This document shows positions 16,495 through 24,579 of a DNA stretch of 64,000 nucleotides, piece by piece. The stretch's first letter is position 1; each line of letters starts with the position of its first letter. The stretch lies in assembly GCA_016125425.1 (NCBI GenBank), contig WGLT01000002.1, positions 1 to 64,000 of the forward strand. Direction: 5' to 3'. Under the pieces are notes generated by a model. That model ran no database searches and was not told where the DNA came from. It worked only from the letters and a program-made list of their open reading frames with translations. The position numbers and the translations under genes are program-made. The DNA comes from Alphaproteobacteria bacterium. Lineage in GTDB: Bacteria; Pseudomonadota; Alphaproteobacteria; Caulobacterales; Parvularculaceae.

Positions 16495-17349
16495 GTGCCG
16501 GGACCGCGCTTGATTAAGGTCACGTTGCCTGACGGCCTCTCGATCGAAGTCCGCGCCTATCAAGGCGGCGGGAAGGCGCCGGCGGTCTGCATTCCGGGTC
16601 TCACCCGCAACGCCCGCGATTTCGAGGACTTCGCGCCTTGGTTGGCGCGGACAGGCCGCGACGTTTACGCGCTTTCGCTTCGAGGCCGCGGCGGGTCGGA
16701 CTATGACCCCGATTATCTCAACTACCACCCCGCCGCCTACAGCAAGGACGTCGTCGCCGCGCTCGACGCGCTCGACATCGCAAGCGCGATTTTCGTCGGC
16801 ACGTCGCTTGGCGGAATCGTCACAATGCTGACGAATGCGTCGGCGCCGGAGCGCGTGGCGGCGGCGATTATCAACGATGTGGGGCCGGAGCTTGCGCCCG
16901 AGGGGCTCGCCCGGATCGCGGGCTATGTCGGCGGCGCGCGCGCCGACGCGCGCGGCCTCGACGAGGCGGCGGCGCGGATCAAGGCGATCAACGCCATCGC
17001 CTTTCCGGGGCGGAGCGACGATTTCTGGCGGGCCTTCGCGCGGCGGACCTTCCGCGAAGTCGAAGGCGGCCGCTGGCGTCTCGATTATGATCTCGCGGTC
17101 GCCAAGGCGCTCGAGGAGGTCGGCCCCGCGCCCGATCTCTGGCCCGGCTTTGAGAGCCTTAAGGGCAAGCCGACGCTGGTCATTCACGGCGGGCTGAGCG
17201 ACCTTCTGACGCCCGCGATCCTCGAGAAAATGCGCGCCGTCAATCCGGATTTCGAGCTTTGCGAAGTCGCCGGCGTCGGCCATGCGCCCATGCTCGACGA
17301 ACCGGAGGCGCAGGCCGCGATCGCCGCTTTCGTCGAGCGGATCGCCTGA
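16495..17349 (+). CDS. alpha/beta-hydrolase-fold enzyme
   Basis: A 284-residue hydrolase beginning at GTG 16495; a TTG at 16510 is an alternative and neither has a strong ribosome site. The catalytic triad is visible: nucleophile serine in FVGTSLGGIVTML, acid in HGGLSDLLTPAI, and histidine in GVGHAPMLDEPEA. The oxyanion-hole segment is VCIPGLTRNARDF. There is no signal peptide, so it is cytoplasmic. The fold covers esterases, lactonases and dehalogenases, and nothing in the neighbourhood fixes the substrate. It converges on cysH with a 10-base gap. Confidence 0.88.
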   Translation: MPGPRLIKVTLPDGLSIEVRAYQGGGKAPAVCIPGLTRNARDFEDFAPWLARTGRDVYALSLRGRGGSDYDPDYLNYHPAAYSKDVVAALDALDIASAIFVGTSLGGIVTMLTNASAPERVAAAIINDVGPELAPEGLARIAGYVGGARADARGLDEAAARIKAINAIAFPGRSDDFWRAFARRTFREVEGGRWRLDYDLAVAKALEEVGPAPDLWPGFESLKGKPTLVIHGGLSDLLTPAILEKMRAVNPDFELCEVAGVGHAPMLDEPEAQAAIAAFVERIA

Positions 17350-17359
17350 CGGCGCCCGA

Positions 17360-18112
17360 CTAATTGGCGCGCGCCGCGCCGATCAGGTGAATGCCGCATT
17401 CGGTTTTCGCCGCGCCGCGCCAGCGCCCCGCGCGCGCATCCTCTGCGGGACCGGCCGGATGGGTGCACGGCCAGCAGCCGATGGACGGGTAGCCTTCGCC
17501 GACAAGCGGATGAGTCTCAAGCCCGCGCCGCGCGGCGTAGGCCGCGACCTCCTCGGGCGACCAGCGCGCGAGCGGATTGACCTTGATGAAAGGCGCGGCC
17601 GCCTCGAAGACCGGAAGATGGGCGCGCAATCCTCCATGGAACTGCTTGCGCCCCGTAATCCACGCGTCGAATCCTGCGAGCGCGCGTTGGAGCGGAATGA
17701 CCTTCCTGACATGGCAGCAGCGGTCCGCGTCCTTGCGCCAAAGATCGCCTTCGGGATCGCGTTCGGCGAGATCCTCCGCCGCCGGAGCGATATCCCGGAC
17801 GTCGGTCAGCCCGATCTGCCGGGCCAGTCTTTTCCGATAGCTCAGCGTCTGCGCGAAATGCTTGCCGGTGTTCAGGAAGATGACGGGCGTCGACGCGTCG
17901 ACCGATGCGACAAGATGAAGAAGCGCCGCGGATTCGGCCCCGAAAGACGAAACGAGCGCGATCCGGCCGGGAAACTCTTCGACGATCGCGCGGCGTAAAA
18001 TCGCTTCGGCGCTGTCCTCGCGGCTCGCGGCGGCGAGACGGCGGGCGCGCTCGGCGAGCGGCTCCCCCGCATCATCGCTTCGCACAAGGCGCAAGGCGGC
18101 GTTCGAAGTCAT
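17360..18112 (-). CDS. cysH: assimilatory adenylylsulfate (APS/PAPS) reductase
   Basis: A 250-residue enzyme that reduces activated sulfate to sulfite with a thiol donor. It carries the catalytic ECGIHL near the C-terminus. It also has both cysteine pairs of the 4Fe-4S APS-reductase type: CCHVRKVIPL in the middle and GCWPCTHP later. These favour APS over PAPS as substrate. The start ATG has AAGGAG upstream. Last gene of the operon cysG-DUF2849-GST-cysI-DUF934-cysH, nine bases after the DUF934 stop. No cysNDC or sulfate transporter is in the window. Confidence 0.93.
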   Translation of the reverse strand: MTSNAALRLVRSDDAGEPLAERARRLAAASREDSAEAILRRAIVEEFPGRIALVSSFGAESAALLHLVASVDASTPVIFLNTGKHFAQTLSYRKRLARQIGLTDVRDIAPAAEDLAERDPEGDLWRKDADRCCHVRKVIPLQRALAGFDAWITGRKQFHGGLRAHLPVFEAAAPFIKVNPLARWSPEEVAAYAARRGLETHPLVGEGYPSIGCWPCTHPAGPAEDARAGRWRGAAKTECGIHLIGAARAN

Positions 18113-18121
18113 GGGCGCTCC

Positions 18122-18589
18122 TTACGCGGCCGCCGCGCGCGTCGCGGCGCGCCGGGCGTAGACGGGCGCCCTGTCATCCGATGATCGCTGATAGACGCAA
18201 CTGAAGGCGGAAAGCGCCGTCCTGAAGCTCTCAATCGCTTCGCAGTCAATCTCGAACGCGTCGAAGCCGGCGCGCGCCATGAAGAACGCCTGATCGGGCA
18301 AGACCTCGCCGCGGGCGCGGATTTCGCCGGCGAATCCGTAACGGGCGCGCAGAAGGCGCGCCTGGCTGAGCGCCCGGCCGTCCTTGAATGTGGGAAAATG
18401 CAGGATGATCGCGTCGAAGCGCGCCAGCGCGTGCGCGACTTCGTCGAGGGCGGCGTCATTCGGCAGCGCCAGCGCGAAACGTCCTGCTTCAGGCCGCGCG
18501 CCTTCCCGCCATTCGGCGAGCGTGATCTCCGTCGCGCGATCCTCGCGGCACGGCGCAAGTTCGCCGTCAGTGAATTTCAGCGTCGCCAT
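18122..18589 (-). CDS. DUF934 protein of the sulfite-reduction operon
   Basis: A 155-residue protein started at ATG 18589 inside the 3' end of cysI (23-base overlap), so it is probably translationally coupled. Family features are ALARFDAIILHFPTFKDGRALSQARLLRARYGFAGEI-like sequence (here IILHFPTFKDGRALSQA) and GFDAFEI. DUF934 proteins are encoded with cysI or cysH across proteobacteria and are thought to assist sulfite reduction, sometimes described as oxidoreductase-like, but the biochemical role is unsettled. Confidence 0.88.
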   Translation of the reverse strand: MATLKFTDGELAPCREDRATEITLAEWREGARPEAGRFALALPNDAALDEVAHALARFDAIILHFPTFKDGRALSQARLLRARYGFAGEIRARGEVLPDQAFFMARAGFDAFEIDCEAIESFRTALSAFSCVYQRSSDDRAPVYARRAATRAAAA

Positions 18590-20231
18590 AAAGCGCCTCC
18601 TTGAATCTTTCGAGTCCGATGCGCCGATACGCGTCGAGGAAGCGCTCTCCCTCGCGGCGATGATCCTTATAGAAATCGACAAGACGGCCGACGGCGTCGA
18701 CGACTTCGTCCGCCGAAAGTCCGCGGCCGACGATTTCGCCGAGGGCGGCGTCTTCGCCCGGCGAACCGCCGAGCGTCACCTGATAGAATTCCTCGCCTTT
18801 CTTATCGACGCCCAGAACGCCGATATGGCCGACATGGTGATGCCCGCAGGCGTTGATGCAGCCGGAAATCTTGATCCTGAGATCGCCGATGTCGTCTTCC
18901 TCGCCCGAAAAGGCGAAACGCTCGGCAAGACGCTGGGCGATCGGGATCGAGCGCGCATTGGCGAGGTCGCAATAATCGAGGCCCGGACAGGCGACGATGT
19001 CGCTTGCAAGGCCGATATTCGCCGCGCCGAGACCGGCCGCTTTCAATGCGCGATAGACGTCATAAAGATCGTCTTTCTTCACATGCGGCAGGCACAGATT
19101 TTGTTCGTGCGTCACGCGGAGTTCGTCGAAGGAATATCGCTCCGCAAGATCGGCGACCGCCTCCATCTGCGCGGCGGAGATGTCGCCCGGCGGCGCGCCG
19201 GGCGTTTTCAGAGAGATGTTGGCGATGACATAGCCGGGGACCTTATGCGGCGCGGCGTTGACGCGCGCCCAGCGCGCAAATTCGGCGTCCGCGGCGCGCG
19301 CCTTGTCGAAGGCGGCGCTTTCAGGCTCCAGCTTCTCAAAAGGCGGCGGCGCAAAATAGCGCCTGATCCGTTCGATCTCTTCGCGCGGCGGATCGACGGC
19401 GGCCTTGTCGCTTCCGGACCATTCGTCCTCGACCGCCCGCCGGAACGACTCCGCGCCTTCGGAATGAACGAGAATCTTGATCCGCGCCTTGTAGATGTTG
19501 TCGCGGCGCCCATGCAGGTTGTAAACGCGCATGATCGCCTCGAGATAGGAAAGCAGATGCTCCTTCGGGAGAAACTCCCGGATCGTCCGGCCGATCATGG
19601 GCGTGCGCCCCAGCCCGCCGCCGACGATCACTTCAAAACCGGTCTTTCCTTCCGCGTTTCGGTGAAGCCGCAGCCCGATATCGTGAACGCGCACGGCCGC
19701 GCGGTCATGCGCGCTCGCCGTCACCGCGATCTTGAACTTGCGCGGCAGGTAGGAGAACTCCGGATGCAGGGTCGACCACTGACGAATGATCTCGCACCAT
19801 GGCCGCGGATCCTCGATTTCGTCGGCCGCCGCGCCGGCATATTGGTCGGATGTGACATTGCGTATGCAGTTCCCGGAAGTCTGGATCGCGTGCATCTCGA
19901 CATCGGCGAGCTCTTCGAGAATGTCGGGGACATCGACAAGCGCCGGCCAGTTGAACTGAATGTTCTGGCGCGTCGTCATATGGCCGTAGCCCTTGTCGTA
20001 TTTCCGGGCGATATGGGCGAGACGGCGCATCTGCCGCGACGACAGCGTTCCATACGGAATGGCGACGCGCAGCATATAGGCGTGAAGCTGAAGATAGAGG
20101 CCGTTCATCAGGCGCAACGGCTTGAACTGGTCTTCGGTCAGCGCGCCTGAGAGCCGGCGCGCGACCTGTCCGCGGAATTCCGCGATGCGCTCGCGCACGA
20201 TGGTCTCGTCGAATTCGTCGTAACGATACAT
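18567..20231 (-). CDS. cysI: ferredoxin-type sulfite (nitrite/sulfite) reductase hemoprotein
   Basis: A 554-residue siroheme enzyme making the six-electron reduction of sulfite to sulfide. It has two ferredoxin-like repeats. RQNIQFNWPALVDVPDIL and TSGNCIRNVTSD mark the first. The 4Fe-4S/siroheme cysteines lie in ACPGLDYCDLA (about residue 415) and SGCINACGHHH (about 460). I start at ATG 20231, which shares one base with the GST stop (TGATG); upstream sequence is not family-like. No NADPH flavoprotein subunit (cysJ) is present, so electrons probably come from a ferredoxin. The context (cysG, cysH) favours sulfite over nitrite. Confidence 0.92.
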   Translation of the reverse strand: MYRYDEFDETIVRERIAEFRGQVARRLSGALTEDQFKPLRLMNGLYLQLHAYMLRVAIPYGTLSSRQMRRLAHIARKYDKGYGHMTTRQNIQFNWPALVDVPDILEELADVEMHAIQTSGNCIRNVTSDQYAGAAADEIEDPRPWCEIIRQWSTLHPEFSYLPRKFKIAVTASAHDRAAVRVHDIGLRLHRNAEGKTGFEVIVGGGLGRTPMIGRTIREFLPKEHLLSYLEAIMRVYNLHGRRDNIYKARIKILVHSEGAESFRRAVEDEWSGSDKAAVDPPREEIERIRRYFAPPPFEKLEPESAAFDKARAADAEFARWARVNAAPHKVPGYVIANISLKTPGAPPGDISAAQMEAVADLAERYSFDELRVTHEQNLCLPHVKKDDLYDVYRALKAAGLGAANIGLASDIVACPGLDYCDLANARSIPIAQRLAERFAFSGEEDDIGDLRIKISGCINACGHHHVGHIGVLGVDKKGEEFYQVTLGGSPGEDAALGEIVGRGLSADEVVDAVGRLVDFYKDHRREGERFLDAYRRIGLERFKEALYGDAEIH

Positions 20232-20842
20232 CAGGCGGCCTCGCGAACATCGATCCCGAGATCGCGCTCGACGCGCGCGATCCATCTCGAAAGGCCGGGG
20301 AATTCTTCGACGTCGAAGCCCCCTTCATGCGCGACGCGCGTATAGGCGAGGAGCGCGATGTCCGCGGCCGTCAGGCGTTCGCCGGCGATATAGGGCGTCG
20401 CGCCGAGCTGCAGCGCCATGCGCGCGAGCGCCCGCCGGCCGTTTGCGAGAAGGCGCGGGTCGAGATCCTCGTCGCGTTTGCCCAAAAACGCCTTTTGATA
20501 GCGGCGGACCGCGATATAGGGTTCGTGGCTGTATTGCTCCCAAAACAGCCATTCATGAACCTTCGCGCGCTCGAAGGGATCGGCCGGCGCGAGCGGGCCG
20601 CCGTGAACGGCGGCGAGATAAAGGATGATGGCGTTTGACTGGGAAAGCGCCCGACCGTCCGGCAGAACGAGCAATGGAACCTGCCCTGAAGGGTTGAGCG
20701 CGAGAAATTCCTCCGTATGCGTGTCGCCCTTCACGACGTCGATGTCGACCCACTCATAGGAGATATTCAGAAATTCGGCGGTCCAGCGCGCCTTGAGGCA
20801 GTTGCCGCTGCGGCGATCGCCATAGATCCTGTATTTCGTCAC
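20231..20842 (-). CDS. glutathione S-transferase-family protein inside the cys operon
   Basis: A 203-residue protein with a thioredoxin-like N-terminal domain (MTKYRIYGDRRSGNCLKARW; FLALNPSGQVPLLVLPDG; SQSNAIILYLA) and an all-helical C-terminal domain (GERLTAADIALLAYTRVA). The active-site region offers SGNC at residues 12-15, so either a serine- or cysteine-type thiol chemistry is possible. It overlaps the DUF2849 stop by four bases and abuts cysI by one base, so it is coupled on both sides within the sulfur operon. Glutathione is the usual electron donor for APS reductase, which makes a supporting redox role attractive; that link is inference. Confidence 0.88.
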   Translation of the reverse strand: MTKYRIYGDRRSGNCLKARWTAEFLNISYEWVDIDVVKGDTHTEEFLALNPSGQVPLLVLPDGRALSQSNAIILYLAAVHGGPLAPADPFERAKVHEWLFWEQYSHEPYIAVRRYQKAFLGKRDEDLDPRLLANGRRALARMALQLGATPYIAGERLTAADIALLAYTRVAHEGGFDVEEFPGLSRWIARVERDLGIDVREAA

Positions 20843-21123
20843 GATCGGGGCTCCGCCTGCTTGCCGAGATCCTTGCGCACGCTCGGGCCGGACGCGCGTA
20901 TGGTCTCGCGCAGCGCCTTTTGTCCGGTCGCGGCGCCGTTTTCGGCGTCGATGAGATAGGCGTTCGCGATTTCGCGGATGCGCGATTTCGCGGCGGCGAG
21001 AACGGGTTCGGCGTCAGCGTCGTCGAGCAGCATCGCGTCTTCAAGACGCTCAGTCCAATGATCGTCTGCGGCGAGATAGACGACGCGCCCGTTGCTGAGG
21101 AGATTGCCGGTGACCGCTTTCAC
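20839..21123 (-). CDS. DUF2849 protein of the siroheme/sulfite operon
   Basis: A 94-residue protein started at GTG 21123, whose GTGA overlaps the cysG stop and which has AAGGAG six bases upstream. The sequence VTGNLLSNGRVVYLAADDHW fits the DUF2849 family, small proteins encoded between cysG and cysI in alphaproteobacteria. Function is unknown; a sulfite-reductase accessory role is a common guess from context. It is also open in frame much further upstream through cysG, but that is a shadow reading. Confidence 0.88.
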   Translation of the reverse strand: MKAVTGNLLSNGRVVYLAADDHWTERLEDAMLLDDADAEPVLAAAKSRIREIANAYLIDAENGAATGQKALRETIRASGPSVRKDLGKQAEPRS

Positions 21124-22517
21124 GCCGCGCTCCTTTCGAGCGCCGCCAGGCGGACGGGAATTTCGCCGTCCGCAAGCGCGGCGACTTCGCCGATGACGAG
21201 CAGCGTCGGACCGGAAATCCGCGCTCTTTCGACAAGCTCCCCGAGTTCGGACAAGACGCCCCGGATGATTTTCTGATCCGGCAGCGTGCCGTTCTCGATC
21301 ACGGCGACGGGCGTCGCGGCGGCGCGCCCGGCCTTGATCAGGCGCGCGGCGATCTCCGGCGCGCGGCCCGCGCCCATATAGACGACGAGCGTGTGGCCGA
21401 GGCGCGCAAGCGCGGCCCAGTCGAGATCGGGATCGCCGCCGTCTTTGGCGCGTCCGGAGACGAAGGTGACGGCCTGCGCATGATCGCGATGCGTGAGCGC
21501 CATGCCGGCGGCGGCGGCGCAGCCGGTCGCGGCGGTGACGCCCGGCGTCACAAAGACCGGAACGCCGGCCGCGCGCGCGGCGTCCAATTCCTCCCCGCCC
21601 CGGCCGAAGACGAAGGGATCGCCGCCTTTCAGCCGGACGACGACCTTGCCGGCGCGCGCCGCTTCGATCAGACGGCGCTCGATTTCGGTCTGGGAAACGG
21701 AATGCGCGCCTTGCCGCTTGCCGACAAAGACGCGCTCGGCGTCGCGGCGCGCATAGTCCAAAATCGCCGGACCGACGAGACGGTCGTAGAAAATAACGTC
21801 CGCTGACTGAATGAGCCGCAGCGCTTTGAGCGTGAGAAGATCGGGATCGCCCGGCCCGGCGCCGACGATATGAAGAACGCCCTCCGGTTCGGGCGCTTGC
21901 AGCGCGTCCAGCGCGGCGAGGGCCGCCTCGCCGCCCCCGCGCACGTCGCCGGCAAGCAGGCGCGCCGCGAGAGGGCCGTCGTAAAAACGCTCCCAGAAGC
22001 GGCGGCGTTGGGCGGGGTCGAGCTTGCCGGCGACGGCGGGGCGGAAGGCGCGCGCGAACCGTGCGAGCGCCCCCAGGCGGGCGGGCAGGATGGATTCGAT
22101 CTTTTCGCGCAGACGCCGCGCGAGCGCCGGCGCCGCGCCGCCGGTCGAGATCGCGACCACGACCTCGCCGCGATCGACGATAGATGGCGTTATGAAATCC
22201 GACAGATCGGGCCGGTCGACGACATTGACGAGCGCGCCCTCCTCGCGCGCCCAGGCGGCGCAGCGTTCGGCGCGCTCCGGCTCGGCGACGACCGCGACGC
22301 GCGCCCCGAGAAAATCGCCGCGCGCCGGCGCGCGCTCCAGAAGACCCGCGCGCTCTCCGAATTCGGCTTTCAGGGCGTGCGAAAACCGCGCGGCCACGAA
22401 TAAGAGCTCGGCGCCGGCCGCCGCCAGCAATCGGCCTTTGGCGACCGCCGCCGACCCGCCGCCGACGATCACGGCCCGTTCGCCGCGAAGCGAAAGAAAG
22501 GCGGGAAAGCGGTCCAT
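21120..22517 (-). CDS. cysG: siroheme synthase (uroporphyrinogen-III methyltransferase / precorrin-2 dehydrogenase / ferrochelatase)
   Basis: A 465-residue trifunctional enzyme supplying siroheme to CysI. The N-terminal NAD-binding dehydrogenase/chelatase part starts MDRFPAFLSLRGERAVIVGGG and contains VNVVDRPDLSDFITPSI. The C-terminal methyltransferase begins near residue 215 (IVGAGPGDPDLLTLKAL) and shows VVRLKGGDPFVFGRGGEE and ATPVAVIENGT. Length matches the full CysG fusion. First gene of the six-gene sulfur operon, divergent from the GcvA-like regulator, with 280 bases between. Confidence 0.94.
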   Translation of the reverse strand: MDRFPAFLSLRGERAVIVGGGSAAVAKGRLLAAAGAELLFVAARFSHALKAEFGERAGLLERAPARGDFLGARVAVVAEPERAERCAAWAREEGALVNVVDRPDLSDFITPSIVDRGEVVVAISTGGAAPALARRLREKIESILPARLGALARFARAFRPAVAGKLDPAQRRRFWERFYDGPLAARLLAGDVRGGGEAALAALDALQAPEPEGVLHIVGAGPGDPDLLTLKALRLIQSADVIFYDRLVGPAILDYARRDAERVFVGKRQGAHSVSQTEIERRLIEAARAGKVVVRLKGGDPFVFGRGGEELDAARAAGVPVFVTPGVTAATGCAAAAGMALTHRDHAQAVTFVSGRAKDGGDPDLDWAALARLGHTLVVYMGAGRAPEIAARLIKAGRAAATPVAVIENGTLPDQKIIRGVLSELGELVERARISGPTLLVIGEVAALADGEIPVRLAALERSAA

Positions 22518-22604
22518 GGATAGATCCCCTAAAGTATCTTTGCGGAGCGAAGGCGCGGCTGGCTGTAATCGACGCCGAAATTAGGCGCCGCGCGTGGCGA
22601 AACC

Positions 22605-22623
22605 AAACCATTCTTTCTGGTTT
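22605..22623. promoter_or_regulatory. dyad symmetry in the cysG / gcvA-like intergenic region
   Basis: AAACCATTCTTTCTGGTTT is a perfect 6-bp inverted repeat around seven bases, in the 280-base gap between two divergent genes. It is followed by an AT-rich patch (22624-22650), unlike the GC-rich surroundings. The position fits an operator for the sulfur operon or for autoregulation of the neighbouring LysR-type gene. No protein can be assigned. Confidence 0.4.
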
Positions 22624-22797
22624 CTCGATAAGTATTACTAACTGATAATCCGGGAGCGCCACGAACCGAGCGCGGCGGGGCGCGCTCGGGCCGATTCACA
22701 CAGGCGTGAGGTTATTTCGGTCACACCGCGCGCACGATTCGTCGTTCGCTGGAGGAATCTGCTCGACAGGCTCGGGTGCGAATAGTAAGCAGAGCTA

Positions 22798-23733
22798 ATG
22801 AAACGATTGCCCCCGCTCAATTCCTTAAGGGTCTTCGAGGCCGCCGCCAGGCACTTAAGTTTCACTAAGGCTGCGGACGAGCTGCATGTGACCCCCGGCG
22901 CGGTCAGCCAGCAAATCAAGGCGCTGGAGGACTTCATCGGCGCGCCGGTTTTTCGACGCCAGAAGCGCTCGCTGCTTTTAACCGATGAGGCGCAGGCGAG
23001 CCTGCCGGTGCTGAGAGAAGGCTTCGAGCGCCTCGCCGAAGCCGCGCGTCTTCTGTCGGCCCGTCATGATTCGGGAAAGCTCACCGTGTCCGTCGCGCCG
23101 TCGCTCGCGGCCAAATGGCTGGTGCCGCGGCTCGACCGGTTTCGCGAGGCTCACCCCGAGATCGACGTCTGGGTTTCGGCCTGCATGGATATCGTCGACT
23201 TCGCCGTCGACGACGTCGATCTTGCGATCCGCTACGGGCCGGGCGGTTATCGCGGTCTCGTCGTCGAACATCTGATGTCGGAGATGATCGTGCCGGTCTG
23301 CAGCCCGCGGCTGATGCTGGGCGAGCACCCGCTGAGGACGCCGGGCGATCTCGCCCATCACGTGCTTCTCCATGACGGCAGCCCGGACAAGGACGAAAGC
23401 TGCCCGACCTGGCCGATGTGGCTCAAGGCGGCGGGCGTCACCGGCGTCGACGGCGCGCGCGGGCCGAAATTCAATCAGTCGAGCCTCGTCATCGAGGCGG
23501 CGGTCGCGGGCAAGGGCGTCGCGCTCGCCAAATCGCAGCTCGCCCTCGCCGATCTCGAGGCGGCACGGCTTGTCATCCCCTTCGACATGTCGAGCCCGAG
23601 CGCCTTCGCCTATTATATCGTGCACCCGGAAACCCGCGCCGCCTCGCCCGCGGTCAAGGCTTTCAAGGAATGGCTGCACAACGAAGCGACGGCGACGCCG
23701 GACACGGCCGCGCTTTCTGTCGCCACCGCCTGA
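22798..23733 (+). CDS. LysR-type regulator, GcvA-like
   Basis: A 311-residue regulator. The N-terminal winged helix (PPLNSLRVFEAAARHLSFTKAA, then TPGAVSQQIKALEDFIG) is typical of the GcvA subgroup, and the effector domain contains LTVSVAPSLAAKWLVPRL and DVDLAIRYGPGGY. GcvA proteins govern glycine cleavage in enterobacteria, but in alphaproteobacteria the subgroup is large and regulates diverse targets. It is divergent from cysG and could control the sulfur operon; this is positional inference only. No gcv genes are present. Confidence 0.85.
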   Translation: MKRLPPLNSLRVFEAAARHLSFTKAADELHVTPGAVSQQIKALEDFIGAPVFRRQKRSLLLTDEAQASLPVLREGFERLAEAARLLSARHDSGKLTVSVAPSLAAKWLVPRLDRFREAHPEIDVWVSACMDIVDFAVDDVDLAIRYGPGGYRGLVVEHLMSEMIVPVCSPRLMLGEHPLRTPGDLAHHVLLHDGSPDKDESCPTWPMWLKAAGVTGVDGARGPKFNQSSLVIEAAVAGKGVALAKSQLALADLEAARLVIPFDMSSPSAFAYYIVHPETRAASPAVKAFKEWLHNEATATPDTAALSVATA

Positions 23734-23771
23734 TGCGATATAGGGAAGCGGCGGCGCGGCGTGAAAAATGT

Positions 23772-23814
23772 CGCCCCCCGCGCCCATTGGGGAGAGAGAG
23801 CGGCGCGGGGGGCG
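23772..23814 (+). terminator. strong hairpin after the GcvA-like gene
   Basis: A perfect 13-bp GC stem (23772-23784 with 23802-23814, CGCCCCCCGCGCC) has a 17-base loop, 39 bases past the stop. No T-run follows, so it may terminate weakly, pause, or protect the 3' end. The rest of 23734-23983 shows no gene. Confidence 0.5.
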
Positions 23815-23983
23815 GTTGCAACCTGATCTGAGGGGAGAGCCAGACATTGGTTGCTCCCTATAATTGGCAGCGCGGAAGGCCGGCGCCAAGCGCCCGAACA
23901 GTTTGTCGCAGGGCGCGCTCACCGACTCGTGATCGCCGCGCCGGATGCGGCCTGCAAATCGCCGCCCGGCCGGCGTTCCGGTT

Positions 23984-24433
23984 TCATTCCGTAAACGGAT
24001 TATCTTTCCCGCCGATCGCGTCGAGACAGGCGCAGACCGCTTCGAATACGAGCATGGTCGAGGCGTGGCGTTGCGGATAATCGCGGATCGCCTCGAGCGC
24101 GGACAGATCTTTCCAGCGCGCGCCGGAGGGCGCCGGACCGCCTTCTTTCAACATGGCGCGCATTTCGTCGCGCAGGCGATAGAGCGCCGCCCTGTCCGCG
24201 CCGATGATATTGCGCGCGACGATGGATGCGGCCGCCTGTCCCAGCGCGCAGGCGCGCGCCTCCATGCCGAAATCGGCGACCTCGTCGCCCGCCATTTTCA
24301 GATCGACCTCGATCTCCGAGCCGCAGATCCGGCTGACTTTTCGCGCCGTCGCGTCGGGCGCGGACAGACGCCGCGCAGGCGGAATCGCCGCGGCGGCCTC
24401 GAGTATTCTGTCGCTATAAAGCGCGCTGACCAT
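23984..24433 (-). CDS. NifU/IscU-like iron-sulfur cluster scaffold protein
   Basis: A 149-residue protein with the NifU N-terminal-like fold. Candidate cluster cysteines are C37 (RICGSEIEVDLKM), C62 (EARACALGQAAASIV) and C134/C136 (EAVCACLDAI). The AC-LGQAAAS segment is the strongest family marker. This form, longer than IscU and often annotated simply as an iron-sulfur cluster assembly scaffold, is common in alphaproteobacteria next to yidD-type genes. No isc or suf gene is adjacent here. It would hold nascent Fe-S clusters for transfer. Confidence 0.85.
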   Translation of the reverse strand: MVSALYSDRILEAAAAIPPARRLSAPDATARKVSRICGSEIEVDLKMAGDEVADFGMEARACALGQAAASIVARNIIGADRAALYRLRDEMRAMLKEGGPAPSGARWKDLSALEAIRDYPQRHASTMLVFEAVCACLDAIGGKDNPFTE

Positions 24434-24579
24434 GCGCCGTCATATAGAGAGGCGCGCGCCTGCGCGCCATAGTCGGCGGACTTTCGACAGGACGCGCGCT
24501 CAAACCATCTTGATCCCGCGCGCCGTTCGGGACAGATGGAGCCGTCAATTTCGCCCGACTTAGGATGGAAGGTCCGCTC

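Noticed and set aside
18384..20150. A 588-codon plus-strand open frame opposite cysI
   Set aside because: No motif or ribosome site; mirrors the cysI reading frame.
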